DNA from: Selaginella moellendorffii
Taxonomy: Eukaryota; Streptophyta; Lycopodiopsida; Selaginellales; Selaginellaceae
Direction of reading: 5' to 3'
Length of the DNA stretch: 64,000 nt
NCBI RefSeq assembly: GCF_000143415.4
Contig: NW_003314451.1
Location: 27,472-91,471, forward strand
The position numbers and the translations under genes were made by a program. Shown piece after piece: positions 9,500 through 18,118 of this stretch (position 1 is the first letter of the stretch; each line of letters begins with the position of its first letter). Below the pieces are notes generated by a model that ran no database searches, had not been told where the DNA came from, and saw only the letters and a program-made list of their open reading frames with translations.

Positions 9500-10045
9500 C
9501 CACACGAGAACTTCGTTCGTGATATTTGGAGTTTGTTTGGAACAACGCTCTAGCCACGTCTGTGCTTCCCGGTTTTTGGATTCCAATCGCAGCCAAACCG
9601 TGTCGACTTATCCAGGTTTCGCTGGAAGTGAACGAGAACTCTGGGAAAGATTCAAAACCTTTGCAAACAGCTGGTTGGAAGTTGACACAAATCCGACGCA
9701 GAGGCGGAGCCAGATGACCTCGAACGCTCGGGGATGGCTGTGTGGAGGATTCACGCTGAATGGACTGAATGCGAGGCGAGCAATGGAGAGTCCTTCTGGA
9801 AACATTCTAATATCAATCAAGTTGACTTGGCTTCTCAGTGTTGTTTGTGACTGGAGCCTGGGGAAGGATGGTGGAGGTGAAGTCGTGAGCAGTATCTCTT
9901 GTGGGGGCTTCGTTGATGAAGACTTTGGAGTTTGGATCCTTGACAAAAAAGTCCTGGAGAGGATCCGGATCACCCAAAACTCCAACGATGGCCACCATGC
10001 ATGAGAGAAGGAATCCAAAAAGCATTTCTTGCTAGTGCCATTTGT
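9500..10045 (-). pseudogene. Germin-like protein pseudogene
   Basis: A minus-strand GLP copy closest to 12897-13553, starting from an equivalent leader (CT-rich run at 10048-10120). Readable pieces are FGFLLSCMVAIVGVLGDPDP, LQDFFVKDPNSKVF (first conserved Cys changed to Phe), SVNPPHSHPRAFEVIWL and FVSTSNQLFAKVL. Frames change after the N-terminal third; several codons between FPGLNT and the cupin box, and the box 2 GDLFIFPRG motif, are lost. Confidence 0.88.
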
Positions 10046-11064
10046 GCTCTCGCTCACTCTCTTACCTCCTCTAGTTTAATCTCTCTCGCTCCTTCTCTCT
10101 ATGATCTCTCTCTCGCTCTCTTTAAAACAACGCAGTGGCCGCGAGCTTAAATGAAGGAATATGTAAGTAGGTGGATCGAGACTTTACCTTGGCATTGATT
10201 TTCCTGGCATGCTCGCGCTGAGCTGCAGCTCTTTTGATAATCGTGTCCAATTTTCCACCGAGGATAAATTTTACGTTGTTACAACTGTAAAGATTGTGCG
10301 GTCCCTATGACCAGGAAGGCGATGCTGGTTGATTCACTGCGCCGCGAGCTCGCAAAGCTAGCGGCTTTTATGCCAGAGAGTGTGTCACGGGTGAGGTGGC
10401 ACCCGTACTGCTGGACGCATCTTGTCAGAATCTCACACTACTTGATGAGACGAGGGCGAGGATAGTTTCCAGCACAGACCTTGAGCCGCAACTGCTCCAG
10501 GAAGTAGGGCTTGAGGACTCTATTCACCTAAACTTCAACCTTGGAGAGTTGAACTTAAATCTGTGACCGAGCACAGTTGACGAAGTGTTGAGGGGTTTTT
10601 GTTCTCCTATGTTATCGAGAATTTGCAAGGACTCGTAAGACACGAACTCCTTTTACCAGTCAGGTCTTTTGGGATGGACGGCTCAGCGTTTGCTGCGAGA
10701 GAAGAACAAGAGAGAAGAAGAAGAAGAAGAAAAACTTGCGTAGAAAAGGATAATTGTTACTACTAGATCGCCATTGTCAAGACCATCTGCATGTAGCCCA
10801 GCCACACTCCCACCTGGTGTTGCTAGTGATGCTCCCAAGATTGATACAAGCACTTGCCTCCTCCCACATCTGCACTGCTATTTGCCAGATCTTCTGAAGA
10901 CCCACTATGAGGAGCTATATCTTGCAGCTCCCAGCACGCAAACCCGTGGTCTCGTCAAGTGCCGGGAACCTCGCCATGGCCCTGAGCTCAACCCAAGGAT
11001 CTACTTTTCATTATGTGGCGGCTCCGCAAAGCCCCTCCAAAGAAGCGCACAGGTGGACGATTGC
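10046..11064. other. Germin array spacer
   Basis: 10120-10480 is a copy of 13620-13990, i.e. the upstream flank of GLP copies, including the shared GAGTGTGTCACGGGTGAGGT word. A short GAA-rich microsatellite lies at about 10715-10733. The piece at 10925-10970 resembles part of the methyltransferase-like remnant near 14370. I cannot support a gene. Confidence 0.5.
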
Positions 11065-11153
11065 TGACCATGCGGCAATCGAACCAGCGACCCAAGGATT
11101 TCTCAGAGCTACTACAGTCCTCCACTCTGCCAACTGACTCGCTAAGATTGGTC
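11065..11153 (-). pseudogene. tRNA-Tyr-like sequence with intron, most complete copy
   Basis: The minus-strand order is acceptor 5' strand, a D-arm with extra bases (TTAGCGAGTCAGTTGGCAGA), anticodon arm GGAGGACTGTAG with GTA anticodon, a short intron, ATCCTTGGGTCGCTGGTTCG and a T-arm with an acceptor change. Pairing GACCAA..ATGGTC is imperfect and the D-arm has an insertion, so I call it a decayed tRNA-Tyr gene. It lies 3' of the GLP at 11471. Confidence 0.7.
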
Positions 11154-11470
11154 TTCCTTGTTTACCACGTTCCACGAGACGATTCCAGCATTGGCCGCAA
11201 TTCCTCGATGCATCCAGCACTTTTCTATCACCAAATCCCGGAGGCGCTCTTGGCGGAATCCAACGCCCGTGAAACATCGCTCGCGTGCTTGGATCGCGAG
11301 ATCATCTCCACCTGGTTGCGTGAGACGCTCTTGCGGATGTGATCCACGCGAGCCCTTTGTTAAATTTAAAATGATTCCAGTATGTCCTTTTAGGGCTTTT
11401 TAGAAAACTTAATTTATATTAAACTCATTATCTCAAGAACATTCTTTCTTACCTTTATCAAAAACTCTTC

Positions 11471-12136
11471 TCAGGTCTGGCTCACTCCAGCGCGAAGCTT
11501 TTCGATCACTTCCTCGTCAACTTGGAGAGCTGCTTCGATCACTTCGTTCAGATTATCAGATTCTTGAGTCTGGAAAAGAGCCCTAGCCACATCCGTGCGA
11601 CCAGGGTTTTGACTCCCAAGAGTGGCAATAGCGAGAGCGCTGACCGGGTCAAGGTTCCGCTGGAAGTGGACCAGCCCTCGAGGAAAGATAAACAAGTCCC
11701 CGGGATACAAAACCTTCTCGAACAGCCTGTTGGCTGTCGTTACAAACCCAGCGTAGATGCGTCCCTGGAGACAATAGATGACCTCGGATGATCGCGGATG
11801 GACGTGGGGAGGATTCACTCCGAATGGACCGAATGAGAGGCGAGCGATGGAGAGTCCTTGCGTGTTGAGGCCTGGGAACATCGTGATGTCGATCAGCTGG
11901 ACCCTGATGTTGAGAGTGTTGGTGGTGTTTGCAGGCTCGCGGAGGATGGTTGAGGTGAAATCGTCGGCAGTGACGGTGGTGGGATCCTTGCAAGGAACTC
12001 CGTTGATAAAGACTTTGGAGTTGGGATCCTGGACGCAGACGTCTTGGAGGGGATCTTCATCACCCCGCACGACTGCAAGGCTGGCAATTGTGAAAACTGC
12101 AAGAAGAGCAACAAAAACTTGGGGAAACTTGGCCAT
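11471..12136 (-). CDS. GLP: Germin-like protein (intact)
   Basis: Intronless, 221 aa. Signal peptide residues 1-25 (MAKFPQVFVALLAVFTIASL..VVRG). Mature part starts DEDPLQDVCVQDPNSKVFIN; Cys34 and Cys49 form the family disulfide. Box 1 GVNPPHVHPRSSEVIYCLQG has His111, His113 and Glu118, box 2 GDLFIFPRGLVHFQRN has His157: the complete metal-binding set. An N-glycosylation sequon (NTT) lies near residue 70. The protein differs from the other two intact copies in the signal peptide and in the EPANTTNTLN region, so it represents a second GLP type of the array; the pseudogene at 5527-6010 is its copy. Confidence 0.95.
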   Translation of the reverse strand: MAKFPQVFVALLAVFTIASLAVVRGDEDPLQDVCVQDPNSKVFINGVPCKDPTTVTADDFTSTILREPANTTNTLNIRVQLIDITMFPGLNTQGLSIARLSFGPFGVNPPHVHPRSSEVIYCLQGRIYAGFVTTANRLFEKVLYPGDLFIFPRGLVHFQRNLDPVSALAIATLGSQNPGRTDVARALFQTQESDNLNEVIEAALQVDEEVIEKLRAGVSQT

Positions 12137-12190
12137 TGAGATGTATCGATTGATCGATGCAGAGATGCTATTGGGAGGCTCTGGTATATG

Positions 12191-12198
12191 TATTTATA
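12191..12198 (-). promoter_or_regulatory. TATA box of GLP at 11471-12136
   Basis: TATAAATA on the minus strand lies 55 nt upstream of the ATG, which suggests a short leader. Confidence 0.65.
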
Positions 12199-12790
12199 CT
12201 GGGGAATTTCCCGTACATTTATTCTTATTGTATTAGTAGAGAAGTCCAACTGTGTTACCTACATATAAAGACAAACTCTCTTAGATTTTACAATCGAACA
12301 CTTGGATTCAAAGGCTTCAAGGAAGCAACGCTGTCATATTTCTTTGAGCTTCCGTATGCTGATGAGAACAGTAGTTAGGAATAACATTTTGTGTGGAGGA
12401 GTGCAAACTTAACATATAGGACTATGTAGAGCGGTAAAGCAGAGTCAATCTGGATTTCATGCTTAAAGTGTTTGTCATTGTTTCAATCCCCCGGCAGCCG
12501 CAGCCTCCCCTTCGTCTCGGTCCTCTTGGAAGTTTCAAGGCTTTCTGCTGGACCCCAGTTAATGGACACCGCCCCTCCTCGCTGACTGATCTTCTCATCC
12601 GTAACACTCAAAAGTCTTCCTTACTCGCCGCTCTTGACCTTCCTTGGCCCAGCGGCACTGGCTTGGGAGAGTTTCCAAGTCGGAAACAAAATGCGTATAA
12701 ACATTATAATTTTATATTGGTCAGAAAAAGAATCACACATTCCTCAATTTTTATATAGTGCCCAAAACTGCATACCATTGAAGAATGAAG
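12199..12790. other. Germin array spacer
   Basis: This is upstream sequence of the GLP at 11471-12136, similar to 6010-6550. No gene is seen. Confidence 0.5.
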
Positions 12791-12862
12791 TCCGATCTGA
12801 CCGAATCGAACCAGCGACAAAAGGATTTCTGAATGATACTACAGCCCTCCGAGCCAAGATCG
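12791..12862 (-). pseudogene. tRNA-Tyr-like remnant lacking most of the D-arm
   Basis: On the minus strand, CCGATCTTGGCTC joins directly to GGAGGGCTGTAG (anticodon GTA), an intron-like insert, ATCC, a T-arm GGTTCGATTC and AGATCGGA. The acceptor ends CCGATCT and AGATCGG still pair perfectly, but the D-loop and half of the D-stem are deleted. It lies 35 nt 3' of the GLP stop at 12897. Confidence 0.7.
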
Positions 12863-12896
12863 ATTTTATTTGTTAATTGAAACTTTTGAACATTGA

Positions 12897-13553
12897 TTAA
12901 GTCCGACTCACTCCACTTCGTAACTTATTAATCTCATTTCCATCAACCTGTAAAGTTGTCTCTAAAACTTCGTTCATGATGTTTGGAGTGGTCTGGAACA
13001 ACGCTCTAGCCATGTCTGTTCTTCCCGGGTTTTGGCTTCCAAGCGCAGCAACTGCGACCGTGCTCGAGTTATTCAGATTTCGCTGGAAGTGAACAAGACC
13101 CCTGGGAAAGATGAACAGGTCACCGGGATACAAAACCTTTGCAAACAACCGGTTGGAAGTTGACACAAATCCGACGTAGAGGCCTCCCTGGAGGAGCCAG
13201 ATGATCTCGGATGCTCGGGGATGGCTGTGTGGAGGATTCACGCCAAATGGACCGAATGCGAGGCGGGCAATGGAGAGCCCTTGTGTGTTGAGGCCTGGAA
13301 ACATTCTAATATCGACCAAGTCGACTTGGATTCGCAGTGTGTTGTTTGTGACTGGAGCCTGGCGAAGGACGGTGGAGGTGAAGTCGTCAACAGTAACTCT
13401 AGTGGGATCTTTGCAAGGGGCTCCGTCGACGAAAACTTTGGAGTTTGGATCTTTGACGCAGAAGTCCTGGAGAGGATCAGGATCGCCCAAAACTCCAAAG
13501 ATGGCCACCATGCACGAGAGAAGGAATCCAAAAGCATTGCTTGCTAGTGCCAT
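12897..13553 (-). CDS. GLP: Germin-like protein (intact)
   Basis: Intronless, 218 aa, ATG at 13553. Signal peptide MALASNAFGFLLSCMVAIFG then VLG. DPDPLQDFCVKDPNSKVFVD and APCKDP hold the Cys pair. Box 1 GVNPPHSHPRASEIIWLLQG and box 2 GDLFIFPRGLVHFQRN have all four metal ligands. It is close to the GLP at 6763-7422 (same LRQAPVTNNTLRIQVDL region and same C-terminal RSGVSRT ending) and to the pseudogene at 9500-10045. Upstream is a CT-rich leader (13557-13625) shared with that pseudogene. Confidence 0.95.
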   Translation of the reverse strand: MALASNAFGFLLSCMVAIFGVLGDPDPLQDFCVKDPNSKVFVDGAPCKDPTRVTVDDFTSTVLRQAPVTNNTLRIQVDLVDIRMFPGLNTQGLSIARLAFGPFGVNPPHSHPRASEIIWLLQGGLYVGFVSTSNRLFAKVLYPGDLFIFPRGLVHFQRNLNNSSTVAVAALGSQNPGRTDMARALFQTTPNIMNEVLETTLQVDGNEINKLRSGVSRT

Positions 13554-14119
13554 TTGTGCTCTCGCTCACTCTCTTCTTTCCTCTAGTTTAGTCTCTCTCG
13601 CGCTCGCTCGCTCTTTTTCTCTATGATCTCTTGCAGTGGCCGCGAGCTTAAATGCAAAGGAAGATGTAAGTAGGTGGATGTTGATTTTCCTGGCACGCCT
13701 ACGCCGAGCTGCAGATTGTGTTTCCATCAAGAATCAGATTTACGTTGTTACAACCATTAAGACTGAGAGGTCCCTATTATATGAGATCAGGTTGATTCGC
13801 TGCGCCGCGACACTCGCAAAGCTGGCGGATTTGATGCGGAGAGTGTGTCACGGGTGAGGTGGCAGCCGTCGGCGATGAACTGCTAGAGGGGGTCGAGAAC
13901 ATCTTGCCAGAATCTCACACTACTTCCTTCTGGATTGATTCGCGCGCGAAAATGAGACGAGGGCGAGACGGTTTCCAGCACAAACCTCCGCTCCAGGAAG
14001 TAGAATGTAGCTCCGTTCACTTCTACATTAATCTAAAGGAGTGAAGATCGAGCAAAGAAAATACCGTAAGCTTCAACCTTTGACCGAGCAAAGCACCGGA
14101 GTTGAGATGACCGGTATAA
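13554..14119. other. GLP leader and spacer
   Basis: A CT/GC-alternating microsatellite-like leader lies at 13557-13625. The remainder repeats the upstream block found at 10120-10480. No gene is seen. Confidence 0.5.
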
Positions 14120-14345
14120 GTGTTGTTGTTCTCCTACCCGGAAAGCAAGTGAAAACTCGCGAACTTGCGAACTTTGTCAAATTGAGCCTGGCATCTGTTG
14201 CAGCAGCTCGAGCGTACTTCTCCATTTTTTCGTTGGGATCGATCCCAATGACACTCATGCCGCTCCCTGATCTCACGTAATACTTGAGATTTGGACCCGT
14301 GCCAACACCCAGCTCGGCGAGAAAAGATCTTTTGTCTCAGGTTCT
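14120..14345 (-). pseudogene. SAM-dependent methyltransferase-like remnant
   Basis: On the minus strand, ELGVGTGPNLKYYVRSGSGM followed by SVIGIDPNEKMEKYARAAAT resembles the motif I and post-I region of METTL7-type class I methyltransferases (E-x-GxGTGPNLKYY, then V-x-GIDPN). The frame is lost upstream (LFS to RRAGCW) and after FTKFASS. Only about 60 residues survive, so this is a fragment embedded in the GLP array. Confidence 0.6.
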
Positions 14346-14599
14346 CAAACCTGTGCAAGCATCGGTCTTGCAGCTCCCAGCACGCAAAGCTCCATCTTGT
14401 GGCCGCCTCCCGGAGGGTTGAAACCCGTGGCAGAATCATTACTCTGCGGCCTTAGTGTGCGCACTAAGGAAGAGATGATTAAATAATACACTATCTTTCA
14501 AGTTCTTCAAGGTCATCGCGCCTTTGTCAAGCCTGTGGGGAGAATGGAGGCAGTGGAGTTTTCGATTGTCGGCTGCCGTGCCGACTATCATGGAGTTGA

Positions 14600-14648
14600 T
14601 CCGATCTGCCGGAATCGAACCAGAGGATTTCTGCCTGCCAACTAACTT
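14600..14648 (-). pseudogene. tRNA-Tyr-like remnant lacking anticodon arm
   Basis: On the minus strand a D-arm piece (GTTAGTTGGCAG) joins AAATCC and then CTGGTTCGATTCCGGCAGAT plus CGGA. The anticodon arm is deleted. It lies 3' of the GLP remnant at 14687. Confidence 0.6.
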
Positions 14649-14686
14649 TTGCAAAACATTTATTAGTTGGTCACTCATTATTATCG

Positions 14687-15142
14687 TCAAACCGGAGAAC
14701 TGATGTTTGGATTGGTTTGGAACAGCGCTGTAGCCATGTCTGATCTTCCCGGGTTTTGGCTTCCAAGCGCACCCGTGTCCGAGTTGTCCAGGAGTGAGCG
14801 AGACCCTGAGAAGATGAAGAGATCACCGGAATACAAAACCTTGAAGTTGACACAAATCACGTAGAGGCGGGACGCTCGGGGATGTGTGGAGGATTGGACC
14901 GAATGCGAGGCAAGCAATGGAGGGTCCCTGTGTGTTGAGGCCTGGAAACATAGTAATATCGACGTGGATTTGTTTGTGACTGGAGCTGAAGGGGGGAGAT
15001 CTTTGGAAGGCTCTCCGTTGATGAAAACATTGGAGTTTGGATGCAGAAATCCTGGAAAGGATCCCAAAACTCGAACGATAGCTGAGGACAGAAAGAATGC
15101 AACTGTGACAACTTCGATGAAAACCATAGCTATATAGAACAT
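14687..15142 (-). pseudogene. Germin-like remnant with open frame but no metal site
   Basis: A 151-codon minus-strand frame keeps a GLP signal peptide region (MVFIEVVTVAFFLSSAIVRV), NSNVFINGEPSKD (second conserved Cys replaced by Ser) and the C-terminal GALGSQNPGRSDMATALFQT. The central cupin part is mostly deleted: PPHSHPRASEV has shrunk to HPRASRLYV, and the box 2 His is missing. Several deletions and frame changes relative to the intact genes appear between them. I call it a pseudogene, although a short secreted product cannot be excluded. Confidence 0.85.
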
Positions 15143-15712
15143 ACTTGGTATGAATATATGAATACCAGTGCACTGGTATTTAGGAATTGCGTCGAGAGCT
15201 CAAAAGAGAAGCCTCGTGAAAGAACACAAAAGACTACATTGGTTTCATTTCTAGAACAAATAACTATTTGCCTCTATCCACCGTAAGTCTCCACGGTAAC
15301 CAGTGGACACTATGACAAAGCGGATAGAGATCCAGGCAAGGAAAAACTCCCCACCTTGGAAGAATTAGCTCTAGCACAGCAATGACTCAAAAACACTTCC
15401 ACTGCAAAGTTACGGAAGGTGATCTCAAGGGCTGTGCAAAACAAAGAACCTGTACAAGAGTGTTGTGATGTTCCCAGCACACTCCCACCACAAGTGGCTC
15501 AGAAGATCACACCCTTGGCCCCTCCAAAAGCTAGAGAGGCATACATTTTTATCGAAGAGCTTGCGAAGGAAAGCACTGCAATGCTAGCAATGCCCCAGGG
15601 CACTCTTCAGCACGAAAATCCTAGCTTACAAGACACGAAGCGTAAGTCAAAACCAGATTAAGTATCTCTTCAAACAGCTCTGGCAGAAGGAAAACGAACA
15701 AGAAGAATCCTT
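15143..15712. other. Last germin-array spacer
   Basis: 15240-15430 is the third copy of the conserved GLP upstream block. An open stretch at 15419-15661 has no family resemblance. This marks the right edge of the GLP array. Confidence 0.5.
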
Positions 15713-16206
<494 letters not shown>

Positions 16207-16341
16207 GGCGCTTCTTCCTGGCAACTAAAACCACTGAATCGAGCCTTGCGATCGAAGAAAGCACTCACCTGGGCTCGCTGCGCAAAATCTCCGAGCGCAA
16301 GATCCCCGAGACAGACACCTTACGGCCGCTTGCTGAGGGAC

Positions 16342-16358
16342 TAGGGTTAGGTTTAGGG
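16342..16358 (-). promoter_or_regulatory. Telo-box cluster upstream of S20
   Basis: TAGGGTTAGGTTTAGGG on the plus strand equals two overlapping AACCCTA/AAACCTA elements on the coding strand, about 140 nt upstream of the S20 ATG. Confidence 0.55.
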
Positions 16359-16464
16359 CTTTACATCATGTTTGTTCCATATCCTACGGTCGAGATGGAT
16401 TAGATCCAACGGCGCAGGTTTGAATGGAGTGAGCTTTATTTTATGAAGCGGGAAAAGCTTTACA

Positions 16465-17782
16465 TTAGCTCGCAAGCGATGGAAACAAGCGATTGGCGAG
16501 CAATTTGATGAGATCTTGTCCGGGATGGATGGCATCGAAGAACATGTACGAGGATCTGGACGAGCAAACCATGGTCCCATTGCAACCATCTCCAATCTCT
16601 GTAAAGCCGAATCCACAGCAGCCTCTATTCACCACCGTGTAGCCTTGAAGAGGACGAGTGAGTAAGAAAAGCATGAGATTTTGAGAACAGCCATACTCAC
16701 CATAGTTGGAAGGGTTTGAGATGGCGTCCCTTGTCACGTTGTAAGCATCGAAGTTGAAGTAGAACTTGGATCCCGTCAGGTTTGCCTGGAGAGAGTTGAG
16801 CGCGGTCTGGAGATCCACGTCGTAAGAGTAAGCCAAATTGTTTGAGTTCTCGTTGCAATTTGTCCGGCAAGATGGGAAGAAGTTGCCAGCGCTCAAGCAT
16901 TGGATCGTGATCGCTATGGGAGTACAACCCAAAGGTCCCAGCGCTGGAATTATAAACTTGCGAGCTCCCAGATTGTATAAGTCCTGGAAAAGCAGAAAAC
17001 AGTTCAATCTTTAGATCTAAAAAGCTTGTTTTACCTTAATTCTGCTCGAAAAAGTGGTGATCATGAGGGCTCGAAAGTCCGCGTCTGTGTAATTGAGGTA
17101 GATGCTAAAGTTTTTGTTGGAGAAATCATTGGATCCAAAGCTTAGAATGAAGAGTGCTTTTGCAATTCGAGCTGATGCTGCGGCCACGCCTTCTAGAGCC
17201 TGAAGCCTCTGAGTTACATTCGCAAACCACTGGACTTGGAGGCTAAAGTTGTAAGGAGTCTAGACACCAAAGAATCATTAGTATCAGGATGCTGAGACAC
17301 TGGTGGATTGTGATAGATTTACCAGATTGCTGGAGAGAGCATCTATGATCGCCGCACCTCCAGAAGCCAAGTTTACACCTTGGGTTAGATTCACCCCATT
17401 CGCATTTGGATCGAGAAACGGGAGTGCCCTGTTGATTCCACAGTATTGAGCTACAAACCACATTTACATATATGATCATCCACAACTAACATTTGAAATG
17501 TTCTTGAAAGTTGGCGGCCAACTTACCAAGATAATCAGGAAGAACTAATCCGTTTGTGAATCGGCCAGTGGGGATTTGATTGGGGTAATCAACACCATAG
17601 GGAGTGTGATTTGCTCTGGCAATTGTGAAACTCACGTTCACAAAATAGTTGTTGTTTCCACTGTCGACAATCGAATCGCCCAAAGTGAACACGGCGGTGG
17701 CATTCGTGCAATTGGGACTTTGGGCATAAACTAGAGACAAGGTCGAAGCAAGCAATGCACAAAACAAGATCGCAGAAGACAT
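16465..17782 (-). CDS. GDSL-type esterase/lipase
   Basis: Predicted secreted SGNH hydrolase that acts on acyl esters of wall or surface lipids; substrate unknown. Four exons on the minus strand: 17782-17527, 17450-17323, 17259-17035 and 16983-16465 (375 aa). Signal peptide MSSAILFCALLASTLSLVYA. Block I VFTLGDSIVDSGNNN holds the nucleophile Ser37; block II NLASGGAA the oxyanion Gly116; block III LSFGSNDF Asn172; block V FFDAIHPGQ Asp353 and His356. GARKFIIPALGPLGCTP is the family block IV-like segment. All introns are short (75, 63 and 51 nt) and junctions keep the frame. Numerous NXS/T sequons fit secretion. It is a complete plant-type member. Confidence 0.95.
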
Positions 17783-17856
17783 GTTTTAAGTACTTTTTTT
17801 TCTTGTAACAAAGATAATATGAGAAACTTGTGTGTTAACTGCGATCTTGAGCGGGG

Positions 17857-17864
17857 CTTTTATA
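17857..17864 (-). promoter_or_regulatory. TATA box of the GDSL gene
   Basis: TATAAAAG on the minus strand lies 75 nt upstream of the ATG. Confidence 0.65.
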
Positions 17865-18118
17865 TCCATGATGTGGCTTCCACGCAAAATCCTGGATCTT
17901 CCATCCATCCAGCTACAAATTATCTGATTCCAATTGAAATTTCCCAGTTGCTAGTTGTGAGATTGAGATCTTCGCTGTGCCTTCTTCCACCAAACTTAAA
18001 GCTACGACTCCAGGAATTTGATGTTGGGCATGACATCATATTTTAAAAGGCGCTTTGCTGACGATGAAATCGAGAGCGCGTGGATTGATTTTGATTCTGC
18101 GAGAAGAAGAAGAAGATC

